Shown: piece after piece, positions 46,774 through 59,539 of the stretch
Position numbering within the stretch: position 1 is the stretch's first letter
How the letters are laid out: the number at the start of each line of letters is the position of its first letter
DNA from: Codonopsis lanceolata
Lineage: Eukaryota; Streptophyta; Magnoliopsida; Asterales; Campanulaceae
DNA: 64,000 bases
NCBI GenBank assembly: GCA_013146195.2
Contig: CM028377.1
Location: forward strand, 3,720,001-3,784,000
Direction: 5' to 3'
Position numbers and translations under genes: made by a program
The notes under the pieces: model-generated
What the model was told of the DNA's origin: nothing
Seen by the model: the letters and a program-made list of their open reading frames with translations, nothing else
Databases searched by the model: none

Positions 46774-48580
46774 TGTAGACACCCCAATTTTCGTACCCCT
46801 GGTATGTGACTCTGACATGAGATATCAAGAACTGTTCAAACTTAACAAATGTCAAGTTACAGGAGTTAAAAATGTGAAAGGCAAAGCAGGATGCGCAAAA
46901 CAGTAAATTGCGAGGGGTGAAAGTGTCAAAATCAAATTGGAATAGTGGCTGTGGCGCGGCCTAAAGAGGCTGTGGGTGCCGCGCCCAAGGGACCATATTG
47001 TCGCGCCAGCTCTCCTACTGTAGCTCTCTCAATTAACGCATTGTGCACTCGCGGAAGCTCAGTGTACAATTGAACGAAGCAGCTGAAAAAAATCGAAGAA
47101 TTCCCGATGACTCCTCACTCTCACCTATAAATAAGAGGCCCCGGGTCCCTTCTCACTTGTTCAGAAAATCGGTAGAGAAAAACCGAGACGAAGCTCTGTC
47201 GCTCTGCAACGCCGAGAGATTAGCGAGAGGTGTGAGATAGGTGAGTGAAGCCCACTAAAGTCTCCAAACCCCGTCCAAACTCCGCCAAAATAAATATTCA
47301 CCGGTTATAAGTGATCCCTAGCCTAGTTGTTAGGTATCCACCTCACTTCCCTGGCCCAAAAATCCCAAAGTAAGCCGTTACTCTGCCCGAGTAATGAGCT
47401 GAAAAACCAAAATACTAAGCCGTTATTCCGCCCAACCAATAAGGCCGAAACCTACCAAAATAAGCTGTCACTCTGCCCGAGTAGACAAGCCAAAAGTCAC
47501 CAAAATAAGCAGTCACTCTACCCAAATCAAAACAACAACCACACAACAAACAACAAAAAAGACTCCCTCTCCCTAAAGGACAGAGCGAGTACAACGACTT
47601 ATTTATTTACTTTTCTGTCTATTTATTATTTAAAATTGTTATTTAAATCCGACACAATGTAGTCAATATAAGTCGTTGTACTACTTGGATTAGAATAGGA
47701 AATATTATGTAAAAGAGTCGTTATAATGGCCACATATTCTTAAATACATTTGTAATAATTGTAAGGAAATGGCTGCAAGTGCGTAAATAATGTAGCCACG
47801 GATGTATCTGTTTTAATTTCTTGTCTTTTAATACTTTATTTATTTGATAAATAAATATAACAATGAACATACTTCAGCCAAAAACCACTTTTGAGACCGA
47901 AAGGGCGAGTTGGGTGCCTAGCACCTTCCCAACTCGTAACTTAGCCTCCGAACCCGTTTTCTTTTTCTCTAGTTTATTTTTCTTTCTTTTTTTGTTTTTC
48001 TTTATTTTGCCTTAAAATAAAGATGGCGACTCTAAAACTTTCAGATCCAGTGGGGCCTCGCAACACCCCTTCTTTGCACTTTTCCGTTCTCCCCTAAAAA
48101 ATGGAGAATGAGAATGGAAGGGTGATGTATTCTCATATCCTGGTATCCCCTAAAAAAAGGATAACTTGATGCGGGAAACCCAAAGCTCACATAGTGATCT
48201 GAAACAGGCCATAAGGCTATTTTTAATAAAATCCATAAGTGGGGGCGTCACAATATCCTTTTTTGCACTTTCTGTTTTCCCCTAAAAAAGGAAAAATGGG
48301 AATGAAAGGGTAATGCATTCCCATATCCTGGTATCCCCTAAAAAAATAGATAACTTGATGCGGGAAACCATAAGTTCCCATATTGGATAAAAAATCCACT
48401 AAAGGCAACCGAGACGCATTCAAACGCGCTAACATAGACAGCACTCCTCTCGCACTTTTGATTTCGTCTTCCCCTAAACAAGGGAGGGTGGAACGAGAGC
48501 AGTGGTGTCCCGCATCCGCACGTACGCGCACCCCTATCCAAGGGCGCGCGGGGCGCGGGTCGCACCCCGGGAACCTCACA
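46774..48580 (+). mobile_element. Ogre-type LTR copy 3 (5' LTR of element 2)
   Basis: Starts TGTAGACACCCCAATTTTCG and ends GGGAACCTCACA, with TATAAATA at 47126-47133 and the tandem hairpin block as in copy 1. A degenerate primer site CGGCAACTCTGCTTGGGA follows (48582-48599). Length is 1807 bp. The bases before it belong to gag of element 1. Confidence 0.88.
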
Positions 48581-50058
48581 GCGGCAACTCTGCTTGGGAG
48601 TTGTTTTATTTTAAATAAAATGGAGGGCTAGACTCATAAAATAATTTTTTTTTTGTTTTTATTTGTTTCTGGCTGCAGTATGCTTGTTATTTTAATTTAC
48701 GCATTTGAATATAGTGTTCCTATACATCCGTGTCTATATTTGTGGATATGATCCTCCATCTTGCAGCAGTTTCGTTCCGATAACTGTTACAGGTGTGTTT
48801 AAGAATATTAAAAAAAAAAGCAAAAAAATTTTTTTTTTCGAAAAATAAAAAAAAAAGTAAAAAAAAAATATATATATTACATACATGTTATAAATAAATT
48901 CCGGGCAGCACAATAAAAGGGTCAGGGCTTAATTATTGCCTTATTTCCGGCTCTGTATTATTATTTCTTTCTGTTCTTTTCTTTTATTTTATTCTGTATA
49001 TTTGTACATATTTACATTCATTATGTCATTTTATTTCGGGGCAATATGACCAAATTTGTAATTAATAGGGATAGATAGTTTCCCCACTTTTCTTTCTATT
49101 TCTTAATGTGGTATGCTTGCTTGCTTGCGCTCAAACTAAAAAGCCGAGAAAATCCACATGTAACAACAAGACATGCCATACTTGTTTTATTTTTCTGTTT
49201 ATATATCTGTAAAAAATAAATAAATAAAGACTTTACTACTTTCTAGATACCGCACACACGTGCATGCATATAGGTATATTCCGAACTGTTACCCTACACC
49301 ATGACCAGCCTACCCCCTGTATAAGACAACGTTAGAATGCATGTAGCTTCTCAGGACACTTCATAGACCGACCGGTTTTTGCATCTTTAAATTATGAGTC
49401 GGCCCTTGTCAGAAAAAAATAAAAAAAAGAGTCAAAAAAATATATATATAAAAAAAAAATGTGTAAGTAAAAAAATATGGAGTAAAAAAATAATAATAAA
49501 TGCGCAGCAAGAAAAAAAATAAATATAAATAACCAGCGTGCAGGGGCTGATTTATAATTCTCAGATGCTCGACCTAGACCATTTCGGATGGTGGATCCTG
49601 GAAAGAGTATAGGCCCTTCGCCTGGGACCAGTCCAGTCTTGGGGAGTCGAAAGGCAGGTGGAATACGTTGGTCCTATACTCTGGAAAAAGAATCCAATGT
49701 TCCAGGAAAAGTCCTGAGACTGTCAAAATAAAGCGGTTGCTTATCCGGTCAATTGTAGGGAACAAAATAAATAATAATAAAATATACTAATAAAAGGCAC
49801 GTTGCACTTGTACTCCAAGCCGAGCCTCTCGATACCTTCAAACCCACATTTTCCTCGAAACTGGCCCGAATTTGGAAAGCGAGATAATGCGGCCGGTTGA
49901 TCACGGGAAAGTAGTGCAATCGATCGAGAGGGTATCAATTTTAGATCGAGGGGTAGAATCGGTTCGGAGGAGTGCAGATCCGAGCGGTATGGTAGCGAAA
50001 GTGAACAGTCGGCTATGAGTGCAGTCGGGGGCTCACAGGGTATGTTCCAACTCCGGCA
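48581..50058 (+). other. Ogre element 2 untranslated leader
   Basis: Primer site, then AT-rich leader with poly-A and (TA) tracts, then the conserved ggatcctggaaagagtatag block (49592-49611). No coding is expected, and a long leader is normal for Ogre. The part at 49800-50050 is diverged from its partner at 46310-46540 by many small indels. Confidence 0.75.
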
Positions 50059-51535
50059 ATGCATGAATGGTTTGACCAAAAGTTGGGTGCAGCAATGAGT
50101 CAAATGGCTAGTCTGCTACAAAGCTTAAAATCTAGTTGTGAGGTGAACTCTTCCCCTACAATCCCCCAAGAAGCATCCACATCTCAGGTGCCTCCAAACC
50201 CAAACCCTCAGCCAAACACTAACCCACTAAATACTACCACTACCCCAAATCCCAATCCTCCACCAAGTCCCTACTACCCAAATATATATCCTTACCCGTC
50301 CTATCCACCATATCCTCCCCCAAATACCCATAATCCAAACGACCTCCCTTTTCCTATAATTAACCCACTCCTAAATAGCCCACATATGGACCCAAAAAGC
50401 TTTAACCATTATCCAACCCAATACCCATATCCAACCCAGAGTCCTTATAACCCAACCTTCCCTAACCCAGTCAGTATATACCAAAAGCCAACTCCCCCAG
50501 CCACCAAAATGGAGGCCGACATGGAAAATATGAAGGCCATGCTGCTTAAACTTCTCAATATAGGGGAATTTTCTACACGGGCCCTAACATTGCAGCCTTC
50601 AGCAATACTGCCCTCAAATTTCAAAATGCCCGACGTAGAAAAGTTTGACGGGACTGGATGCCCTATATCCCATTTGAAATCTTATTCTACTGACATGCAG
50701 TCAAGGGGAGCTAGCTTTGAGGCTATGGCTTCCAATTTTCACCCACCCTGATAGGAGCTGCCAAACAATGGTTAATGTTGTCTGACAGTAGCACCATGAA
50801 TACTTGGGACCAGATAGCTGAAGCGTTCCTTGAAAGATACAAAGATAACACCAGTCCTGAAAAATAGAAGGGACCTTGAATCGTGCACCCAACGGGAAAA
50901 GGAAACAGCCCGAGTTTGCGGTCGGTGGAAAGAAAGTTGGCACTGGACCTTTGACAGACTGATCCGGGAGTCATGCCAAATGTTCATCAAAAATCTCCGG
51001 CCCATTTACCTGGAACATATGCGGTACCTCCCCTACGCCAACTTCAAAAAATTAGTGGAGATAGGAGCCCGTATTGATGATGATATACGGACTGGCCAAC
51101 TCAAAACCAATACGTCTCCTAGTTCTTTCCGTTACTCCAAATGAAAGACACCGCACTTGACACCGGCGGATCAAGATGGTAGGGAATGCCTCAACCCCAT
51201 TTTCTACCCAAAATTATAGCTACGTTCCATGGTATTATGGGTCGGACAGTGTCAATACTGTGGGAGCAAATGATGTCCAGACCAGAAACTTCAGAAATCA
51301 GAATAGCTAGGGTAAGCCGGCATTATGATGAACTGCAAGCTCCCCAATCTGTGATACTGCAGGGGCTAATGGTACAAGGAGTGTTGAAGCCGTTGGAAAA
51401 TTATAAGCCACCTAACCCCCTGCCCAGGACTTGGAACCATGCCCAGTACTGTGAATATCATCGCTCCAGTGGTCACCTCACCGATAAATATTACACCCTA
51501 AAAAATGCTATCCAGGGACCTTATAGATGATAAGG
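50059..51535 (+). pseudogene. Ogre element 2 gag, frameshifted
   Basis: It opens with MHEWFDQKLGAAMSQMASLL, then a Pro/Asn/Tyr-rich linker (about residues 40-150). The retrotransposon gag domain follows: FKMPDVEKFDGTGCP, then in other frames GAAKQWLMLS, TWDQIAEAFLERYKDN and NLRPIYLEHMRYLPYANFKK. The C-terminal box CEYHRSSGHLTDKYYTLKNA (about 51450-51510) replaces a normal CCHC knuckle, as is usual in Ogre/Tat. At least four frame changes (near 50735, 50865, 51145, 51525) disable it. Gag would form the particle around the RNA. Confidence 0.87.
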
Positions 51536-52149
51536 TTATTGAAAAACCTCCACAGGACCAAATGTAGTCAATAACCCTCTACCTCAAATCAATATGATTG
51601 AGGTTGATGAAAACTTCTTTGTGTGCCCAAGTTTGAAATAAATAAACATCCACTTCCATATATCCTTGTTCCTATTCCTCCACCCTTATCCATAAAAGAG
51701 CCTAGCTGTAATATGCTCTCTTGGGACACCATCCTTGGTAGCCAAAACACCTGTAACATTGAAAAGGCCACTTGGGTTGGTGGAGATGTTAGCCACCTTA
51801 CCCGATCTGGTCGAGCCTACCAGCCGAACCCTAAAAAAGTTGACCACTCTGGAAAAGATCAAGTAACAGATACTGGGGCTAAAACGGTGGAAGATACTTT
51901 ATTGACTAAGATAAAGAAAACTCATGCCAACATTTCCATCTGGGGCTTACTGTGTGCTTCTAAGACCCAGTGATCTGTTGCAAGTCTCTAAGTCGACGGT
52001 CATTCCAATTGAAACCTCCCTCGAATGAGCTTACTCGAGATGATCGGGAACATTCACTTTGGGAGCGTAATAATGTTCCGATCTAGACACCTGCCAAGGA
52101 AGGAACTAACCACATTGATGCTCTTCATATCCACGTGGGAATTTTGGAG

Positions 52150-52735
52150 AAATGGGTTCCCAGAGTTTGGTAGATAATGGGTCTTCACCGAATGTATGTC
52201 TGCCCGGCACATTAGCCAAACTGGGGATAAAGATATCAGAACTCACTCCTTCCTCGCAGACAGTTAAGGCATACAACAACACCAGTCGATGTGTCTTAGG
52301 GGTGGTCACTTTAATGTTAACCGTTGCGCCCTTAAACATGCCAGTTGAGTTCCAAGTCCTGGATATACCGGCCACCTTTGCTTTGTTATTGGGGCGCCCT
52401 TGGATTCATGGGGTAAAGGGGTAGCCTCTTCATTGCACCAGTGTGTCAAATTCATCCACGATGACCACATAGTAATTATTCTGGCCGACAAGATCGTGGA
52501 GAATAATGAAAACGAGGATATCCCAATCCTCGAGATAGAACATAAGGACACTGGTATTTTTCTTAGTGGCTTTGAGGTTATCCCCCAAGCTGTGGTCAAC
52601 ACCATTGAATATGGGCGAGAAACTGACATCATTGGAAAGAAAGTCACCTCCCTAGGAAACATGGTCTCTTTAAACATGTTTCGAAAGATGAATTATATGT
52701 GGTCTAGGTCTCGGGAAATCGGCAAGGACTAGTTA
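52150..52735 (+). pseudogene. Ogre element 2 aspartic protease region
   Basis: LVDNGSSPNVCLPGTLAKLG (active site D-N-G-S-S, about 52165) and FALLLGRPWIH at the end of the fold. Ogre proteases normally carry DNG rather than DTG, so the Asn is not damage. A frameshift near 52420 leads into the linker GFEVIPQAVVNTIEYG. Confidence 0.85.
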
Positions 52736-52811
52736 ATTTAGTCCAAGATGAACTTAAGGAATGTATCCTCCCTTTGGTCTAGGATACACGCCTACTCAGT
52801 GAAATAGCCGC

Positions 52812-53831
52812 ATGATCATGAAACAAAAACGTGAGAAAAGAAAGGCGAGAAGAGAAAAGTGTCCTTATGAATATCCCCCTCTCCAACCTTATAGAAAAAC
52901 CTTAAACGGTTACTTTGTACGAAAGGGGGAAACTGAAGCCTATCTCATGTTTCCTGAGCCCTGCATAGACCAGAATGGGAAAAGGTGCCCTGGTTGGGAA
53001 ATCTTTGAGGATGTAAGTATTCTCACAGATAGAATGGAACAGGTAACCCTGGAGCCCCGTAGCACCGCTTATAAGACTGTCACTATTGAAAATGCTTGGT
53101 CCATAGATCAGGATGATTATGCTTTGGCCCTGCTAGATGATGACGGTCTAGGAGACAACTTTCTTGGCATGATAGACAGAGGCACTGATTATGAAAAGCT
53201 CCCTGCTGAGTTTGAGTCTATTTCTAATAAGCCTCTGCAGAATTGGTACACCACGACCGGTCTGCTCCTGACACCGGCAGACCTGGTAGACCACTTCGAA
53301 TATATTATCCCCACTCCTTTCCCTAGCTTTACGGATTGGTCATCTACCGATCCGCTACCTATAGTTGAGGATCTCAAACCCCAGGTCCTTAACAATGTAA
53401 TAACCCCTGTACAGTATGCTTTTAATAATAATATAAATGTCTTTGCTTATTCCTTAGTTGCACCTACTTTAAAAGACACATTAAATAATAATAATTATGA
53501 TAATGAGTCATTTAATAAAATGGACCAAAAAGATAAAAATTATCTACTTGAGCTTGCAAAGTCAGTTGAGTACCAGGAACAGAGCCATTCATCAATAGCT
53601 ACTGAAGACTTGTCCACCATCAACCTGGGGCTGGACAATGAAGTCAAAGAAATCAGAATCGGTAGCTACCTCCAAGGTCCAGAAAGAAAGGCACTCATTG
53701 ATCTCCTCAAAGAGTTCGTAGACATATTTGCCTGGTCCTACGAAGATATGCCCGCTGGATCCGGTATAGTCGAGCACCGAATCCCACATATCCGGATGCT
53801 CGCCCGGTCAAGCGAAGCTCCGACGCATTAA
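52812..53831 (+). pseudogene. Ogre element 2 protease-RT linker and RT N-terminus
   Basis: 339 open residues. A long acidic linker ends in IRIGSYLQGPERKALIDLLK, EFVDIFAWSYEDMPAG and VEHRIPH, the standard block just before the RT palm. The stop at 53829 follows a frameshift. The linker is unusually long, as in Ogre. Confidence 0.85.
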
Positions 53832-54640
53832 GCGGAATGGTCACTACAAGTCAAAGAAGAAATCATGAAACAAATGGCATCAACTTCATTCGGGTAGTTG
53901 AATACCCGACTGGTGTCCAATATAGTGACCGTTCCCAAGCCCAGCGGAAAGTCGAATTGTGTAGACTTCGCGACCTCAACAAAGCGTCGCCCAAAGATGA
54001 CTTCCCCGCCCAACATTGATATTGTGGTAGATGCCGTCAGTTCACAAAGTCCGATCCTTCGTCGGACGGCATCTGGGCTACAATCAAATCAAAATGGCAA
54101 CAGAAGACCAGGAGAAGACTTCATTCACTACTCCCTGGGGGACTTATTGTTACACTGTCATGCCATTCGGATTAAAGAATGCCGGAGCCACTTACTAGAG
54201 GGCTGCCACCACCCTCTTCCACGACATGATCCATAAAGAGATGGAGGTCTATGTTGATGATATGATCGTGCATTCCAGCGACGCCAACGGTGCTCACATT
54301 AAAGATCTTCGGAAGTTCTTGAAAGATTAAGAAGCACCGGATGAAGCTTAACCCCACCAAATGCACATTCGGGGTTACCGAGGCAAAGTCACAGGATTCT
54401 TAGTAGCGAGCAAGGCATCGAGATCGAGCCAAAGAAAGATCAAAGCCATCCTAGAAATGCCACGACCAAAAACTCCCACCAGAAGTCAAAGGCTTCCTAG
54501 GCCGGTTGCGTACATCGGCCGTTTCATCGACAGTGACCACCACTGTGAGCCTCTTTAAACTCCTAAAAAGAATACCGACCAAGTGCGGGACAAAATGCCG
54601 GCCTAGCCTTCGAGAAAATAAAAGCCTACCTTACCAATCC
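53832..54640 (+). pseudogene. Ogre element 2 reverse transcriptase, frameshifted
   Basis: Blocks in changing frames: VDFATSTK near 53955 (the expected DLNKA-type block), MPFGLKNAGATY near 54162-54195, the catalytic YVDD (54250-54261) in VYVDDMIVHS, MKLNPTKCTFGV near 54340-54375 and VKGFLGRL. Short losses of one or two bases are frequent. Confidence 0.87.
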
Positions 54641-54644
54641 CCCT

Positions 54645-55760
54645 GTGCTAGCTCCACCCCATACACATAAACCTCTCCTCATATACTTAACCGTCACAGA
54701 CACATCAGTAGGGGCTATGCTCGCCCAAGAGAAAGAAGATTCCTACATTGAAAATGCCATATACTTCATAAGTAGGAAGCTACAAGGAAGCGAGCTAAAT
54801 TATTCGACGCTGGAAAAAAGCTGCACCGGCCTAGTCTGGGCCACTCAGAGGCTCAAAACTTATTTCCAAGGAAGGTCCATCAAGCTCATATCCAGGATGG
54901 ACCCTATCAAATACATCTTCGGTAAGCCATCACTGTTCAGTCGACTGGCCAAGTGGTCCTTTCTTCTTAATGAGTTTGACATTACTTATGTCACTCTCAA
55001 GTCAATCAAAGGAAGCGTCATTGCAGACCACTTAGCCGATCTACCTTTGAAGGCCGAAGATACGACTGAACCTGGTTTCTCAGATGAAGGTGTCCTGGAA
55101 ATCACTGACCATGACACCTGTTGGCAGATGTTCTTTGACGGAGCCACAAACAAAAGAGGCTTTGGCATAGGAATCTTGTTAATCGATCCGGCTGACTCTC
55201 ATACTCCGCTGGCTATAAGGTTGGAGTTCGAATGTTCAAATAATACGGCAGAATATGAAGCCTGTATTGCTGGCTTAGAAGAAGCTCTCCAAAGGGGAGC
55301 TAAAGATCTCGAAGTCTACAAAGACTCTGCCCTAATCATAAATGAAGTCGAAGGAAGATGGAAGACCCAGGATCCTCGGTTGCAGCTCTATCATGCCAAG
55401 TTAATAACAGTCGCCGCCCGATTTGGTTCTATCTCGTTTCATTACCTGCCACGAGATAGGAATCAATTCGCCGATGCCTTGGCCACTCTGGCATCCCTAG
55501 TTCAGATTCCCGCGGAAACTAATGTTCAGCCATTTACGGTCGGGAAGAAGGTCACTCCGGCATACTGTTTCAAAATCAATGCAGCCCCTGAAGCAGATCA
55601 CGAGCCCTGGTACGCTGACATCTTAAATCTGCTCCAGAAAGGTCTTTATCCTCCTGGCTTAGACAAAAGGGGAAGAGTCTCCCTGCGAAGATGGGCCTCC
55701 CAGTTCGTACTCAGCGGTGGCAGCCTGTATAAGAGGCATTATCAAGGCCTCAACTTACTA
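54645..55760 (+). pseudogene. Ogre element 2 double RNase H region
   Basis: The first RNase H follows RT: TDTSVGAMLAQ, FISRKLQGSELNYSTLEKSC and KWSFLLNEFDITY. A second, archaeal-type RNase H follows: MFFDGATNKRGFGIGILLID, SNNTAEYEACIAGLEEAL, a KDSALIINEVEGRW block and YLPRDRNQFADALATLA. Two RNase H domains in tandem define the Tat/Ogre branch. This 461-residue frame is the longest intact one in the window and runs on into the integrase. Confidence 0.92.
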
Positions 55761-56331
55761 TGTGTCAATCAGGCCAAAGCTGAGCAAATTATGGACCAAC
55801 TACACGGTGGTACCTGTGGGCCCCACATGAATGGCCATATGCTATCAAAGAAAATCATCCGACAGGGGTACTATTGGAGTACGCTCGAAGCTGATTGTAT
55901 CCGGTGGGTACGGCATTGCCAATCTACAGCATGTGCCCCCACACGACCTATACAACTCCACAGCCCCCTGGCCCTTCTCAACATGGGGAATCGACGTCAT
56001 AGGCCAAATTCACCCAAAGGGATCCAATGACCATGAATACGTCCTGGTAGCCGTCGATTACTTCACAAAGTGGGTGGAAACCTCTTCCTACAAGATCCTA
56101 AATGCCCGAAAGGTATCCGAGTTCATCCGGGCCAATATCATATACCGCTATGGGGTACCTTTCGAGATAATCTCCGACAACGGCTCTCATTTCGAAGGGG
56201 ACGTGAATCGTCTACTGGATGAGTTCAAGATCCAAAGACACAAATCCTCCCCCTACCGGCCACAAGCTAATGGTGCCATTGAAGCAGCCAACAAAACTCT
56301 AGAGAACATCATCAGAAAAATGGCTGACTGA
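55761..56331 (+). pseudogene. Ogre element 2 integrase, truncated by insertion
   Basis: The zinc region (HGGTCGPHMNGHMLSKKI...WVRHCQ) is followed by a frame change near 55920. The core is WGIDVIGQ, VAVDYFTKWVE, ISDNGSHFEGD and NGAIEAANKTLE, so all three acidic positions are present. It ends after MAD at 56331, where the Athila-like LTR starts. The integrase C-terminus and the element's 3' LTR are not in the window. Confidence 0.9.
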
Positions 56332-57504
56332 TGACTGTATTTTATACGCAGTTATTAGGTATTATTTCGGCTTAAATTATGCTATTTCTCGAGGTTTTTG
56401 TTGTCTAATATGTGTTTTAGTGTTGTTTTATAGTTTCAGGGACTTTTGGAACAATTGTGCAAAATATAGGTATTTTTTGCTGAATTGAAGAACTTCAGGG
56501 ACCAAACTGCAAAAGCTGGAAACTTAAAGACTAAAAGCTGAAAATCAGATTTTTATCCCCAAAATCAGCCACCTACTTTGAGACATACAATTGTCTTGGG
56601 AATTGTGAAGTCCTAGTTTAATTATTTTAAGTGTTGTAATTATAATGCATCTCCTTTTCCTCCTCGTTGTAGGATTAATTAGGTATAAATAGATCTCTTT
56701 AGTTAGGAAAAAAGGGGGAGAGAAGTTCTGTATTATTTTTCTTTGTCTATGAAGAAAGATTCTCCAAGAATGGTTCGAGGTTTTGTACTTTTAATTATGG
56801 AGAGCTAACTCCATAATCTAGGAATTGGAGGTAACTTGTATCGAATCTTTTGTTCTATATTAATTCTTATTCATTTAATTCTTGTTGATCATGGTGATTA
56901 TCAATCCCTCTATTATTTCGCTTTGAACAAATGAATGTAATCGCAAATAATAAAGACATAGAGGTGTGGATAACTGCATGACCAATGTGCATATGTCGTA
57001 CACTGGCTCACCATCACAATAAATTGGACCTATAGATGCACGAGAGTGATAAATTAGGACCAGGTTCATACATGATTTAGGTGACAGATACATCATATGT
57101 TCTTGTGCTTAGGATATAGAATGGATGAATGTTGCGGGGATGGAGGCTGAACCAATAGTTCAACAGACTATATCTATCTTTTGTGAACGAACCCAAGAAA
57201 TTGAATGATAATTATTTTGAATTAAACAATAGAATAGATACAAGTGAATCCTAATTCCTAGGCGATTTACAAATCTTTGATTTATCTCATATTTATATGC
57301 TTTGTTAGTTAGATTATTTTATTGCTTTCTAGTTAATTTAATTTATAAAAACCAAAAACCCCATTAGTTATTAATTGCTTTATTTTAATAGATTAGTTAA
57401 ATTTACTATAATCAAATCCAAATTTCTGTGGTTCGACCCTTGCTTCCCAAACTATTCTACAATAGTCGTGTCCACTTGTAAGGAAATAAATTTAAAATAT
57501 GACA
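56332..57504 (+). mobile_element. Athila-like element, 5' LTR
   Basis: Starts TGACTGTATTTTATACGCAG directly against the Ogre integrase, and the same sequence restarts at 62991. The right end is set at ATATGACA (57504), nine bases before TTTTTGGCGC. A tataaata box lies near 56682. Over the first 250 bases it differs from the 3' copy at about eight positions, mostly transitions, so insertion is fairly recent. Confidence 0.87.
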
Positions 57505-57517
57505 TCGATTAAGTTTT

Positions 57518-57535
57518 TGGCGCTGTTGTCGGGGG
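57518..57535 (+). promoter_or_regulatory. primer-binding site of the Athila-like element
   Basis: TGGCGCTGTTGTCGGGGG, preceded by TTTT, is the diverged form of the TGGCGCCGTTGCCGGGGA site that marks Athila/Tat elements, complementary to a tRNA 3' end. Confidence 0.85.
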
Positions 57536-57710
57536 TTTGCTATTTTTATTTAGTTAATTTAGCTTTTCATTTTGTTATTTTCATTTTTTTAAATAAAATT
57601 AAAAAAAAATTCTTAAAAAAATAATATTATAAATAAAAAATATTAATTTCGAAAATTAAAAAAATATATATAAATTTTCAAAAAATTTATTTAAAAAAAT
57701 TATTAAAAAA

Positions 57711-59077
57711 ATGGCGTACAATAATTATCATTGGGGTATGGAAAATTACGCACCTATGAGAGCCACAAATGAATATGCCTACCAAAATGCTAGAATAAAT
57801 CAACCATCTTTTCCTAATAGTTATGAAAGGGATTATCACAATCATCTATCTTTTCCACCCTATCATAATAACTATAATGAGCCACCCTATTATAATCCGC
57901 CCTTTTAAAATGAATCTCCTCCTTATTCGTCCTATTATAATGAGCCTCCTTCTTATTGTCATCAATCATCTTTCTTCTCGCATAATTATTATAATGAACC
58001 ACCTTCTTATTGTCATCAACCCTCTTTTTCTTCGCCCAGTGATCCCAGTGTGTCAGAAGATATTGCATATATGGAAGAACTAATTAAAACTCGCAAAACC
58101 GAATATGCAATCCAGAAAGCTTCAATTTTTAATGAACCTTATTCTTATTCGTCTTACCTTAAAAAGCAAGAACTAGAACAAAACTCTAAGTTTTTGGCAA
58201 AATTCGAAAAGGGGTTAAATGAGCTAAAGAAACAATATCAAGTAAATGACCCAACACCTTTAGATGAAGAAGTTCCAAAGTTAGAAGGAGCAAGCAAAGG
58301 TCAAGCTGCCCTTATGAAATATTTGTTAAAAGAAATAGAAAATTTAAAGGAGATACTTGCAAAAGCTAACGAAGAAAGTGAAGAGATAAGTAATCATATT
58401 CAACCTTTTGATATGCCTGATAAAGTAGATAATTCTGATAAAGAAGTTGAAAAAGATAAAAGTGAAAATAATCAAGAAAAAGATGAAAAAGTAGAACTAG
58501 AAGTACGAGAGAAGGAGTTGATTCCTAAAGATGATGAAATACCCATGGAAGTCTCTAAGGGGGAATGTAATATAGAAATGGATAAAGGAAAAACAAATAT
58601 TGAGGAAAAAGAATTGGAAGTAATAGATGAGCCGACTGAAAAAGATGATGAGTTGATTTTAGAATCCCAATAATTTCCACAAAATGACGTACCATCTCAT
58701 TGTTCTCAAGAACCCGAAACAATTTCGGAGACTTTCACTGTAATTTATTCTCCAATTGATTCTCCGCTAGACACTTATGTGGAGTTAGAGACGCCTTCTT
58801 CATATTTTTTGAAGAGAATCAAGAACCTATTTTAGAGATACATGAGGATGAGCAATGTTATGATGAAAAAGTGGAGGAAATTCCGGATAGGATTACATTG
58901 GAAGATTTAGGTGTGAAACTCCCCGTCCCCAAATCAATTAAATGGCCATCGTATAAAGAAAATTTCGCTAAGGAAGTGTTTGGCTTCAATGGACTAAAAT
59001 TAAGATACTATATGAGTGGTGGATTTTATGGACAAAAAATGTGTACATTCCTAAGTGATCCGGCGATGCCTTCTTAG
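57711..59077 (+). pseudogene. unrecognised ORF of the Athila-like element
   Basis: From ATG 57711 the frame runs to 58673 with one TAA (57906-57908) at a place where Tyr would fit the repeats. N-terminal part: Tyr/Asn/Pro-rich, with YNEPP repeated several times and CHQ after two of the copies. Middle: charged helical segment with heptads (KKQELEQNSKFLAKFEKGLN, LMKYLLKEIENLKEILAKAN), then a highly acidic Lys/Glu tail. After a stop at 58671 and a frameshift near 58805 it continues as EEIPDRITLEDLGVKLPVPK to a stop at 59077. There is no CCHC box, protease, RT or integrase. It occupies the place of gag; a diverged gag or a captured host protein are both possible. I do not recognise it. Confidence 0.5.
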
Positions 59078-59539
59078 CGAAAAGAAAGGATTTAAGTCAA
59101 GCTAACGACTATAACTTAGAACAATTTATAACCCTTATCTCTTTGTATTTATGTTGTTGGTTTTTGAGTCACTCGTTAGAGTCTCCCTGAGTTTGTGGGT
59201 TTATAGGGAAGTGTTAATAGTGTCACCCTCACAAAAAGATTTTATTTTTACGTATTTATATGCACTAATGTTTAATAATTTTATTGTAGTTTTTGTAGAT
59301 TTTTTTTTTATTTTAGCTTAAACATGTTAAAGACTGTTGAAAAAGATTTAATTTACGAATTCAACGAAAATTAATAAAACAATTTATAGCTGAAACAATA
59401 AATAATAAAATTCAAGGGCTTATTTGACCTTGCAACCGCAAGACAGACTGAAAGTTGGTACCGAGGGACCTGTATATTTCAATAAAATAAAATAAGATAA
59501 AATAAAATAAAAAAAGAAAAGAAGAAAAGTGCAAGGAAA

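Noticed and set aside
52165..52180. DNG in place of DTG in the Ogre protease as an inactivating mutation
   Set aside because: DNG is the normal form in Ogre-type proteases as far as I know, so it is not evidence of damage.
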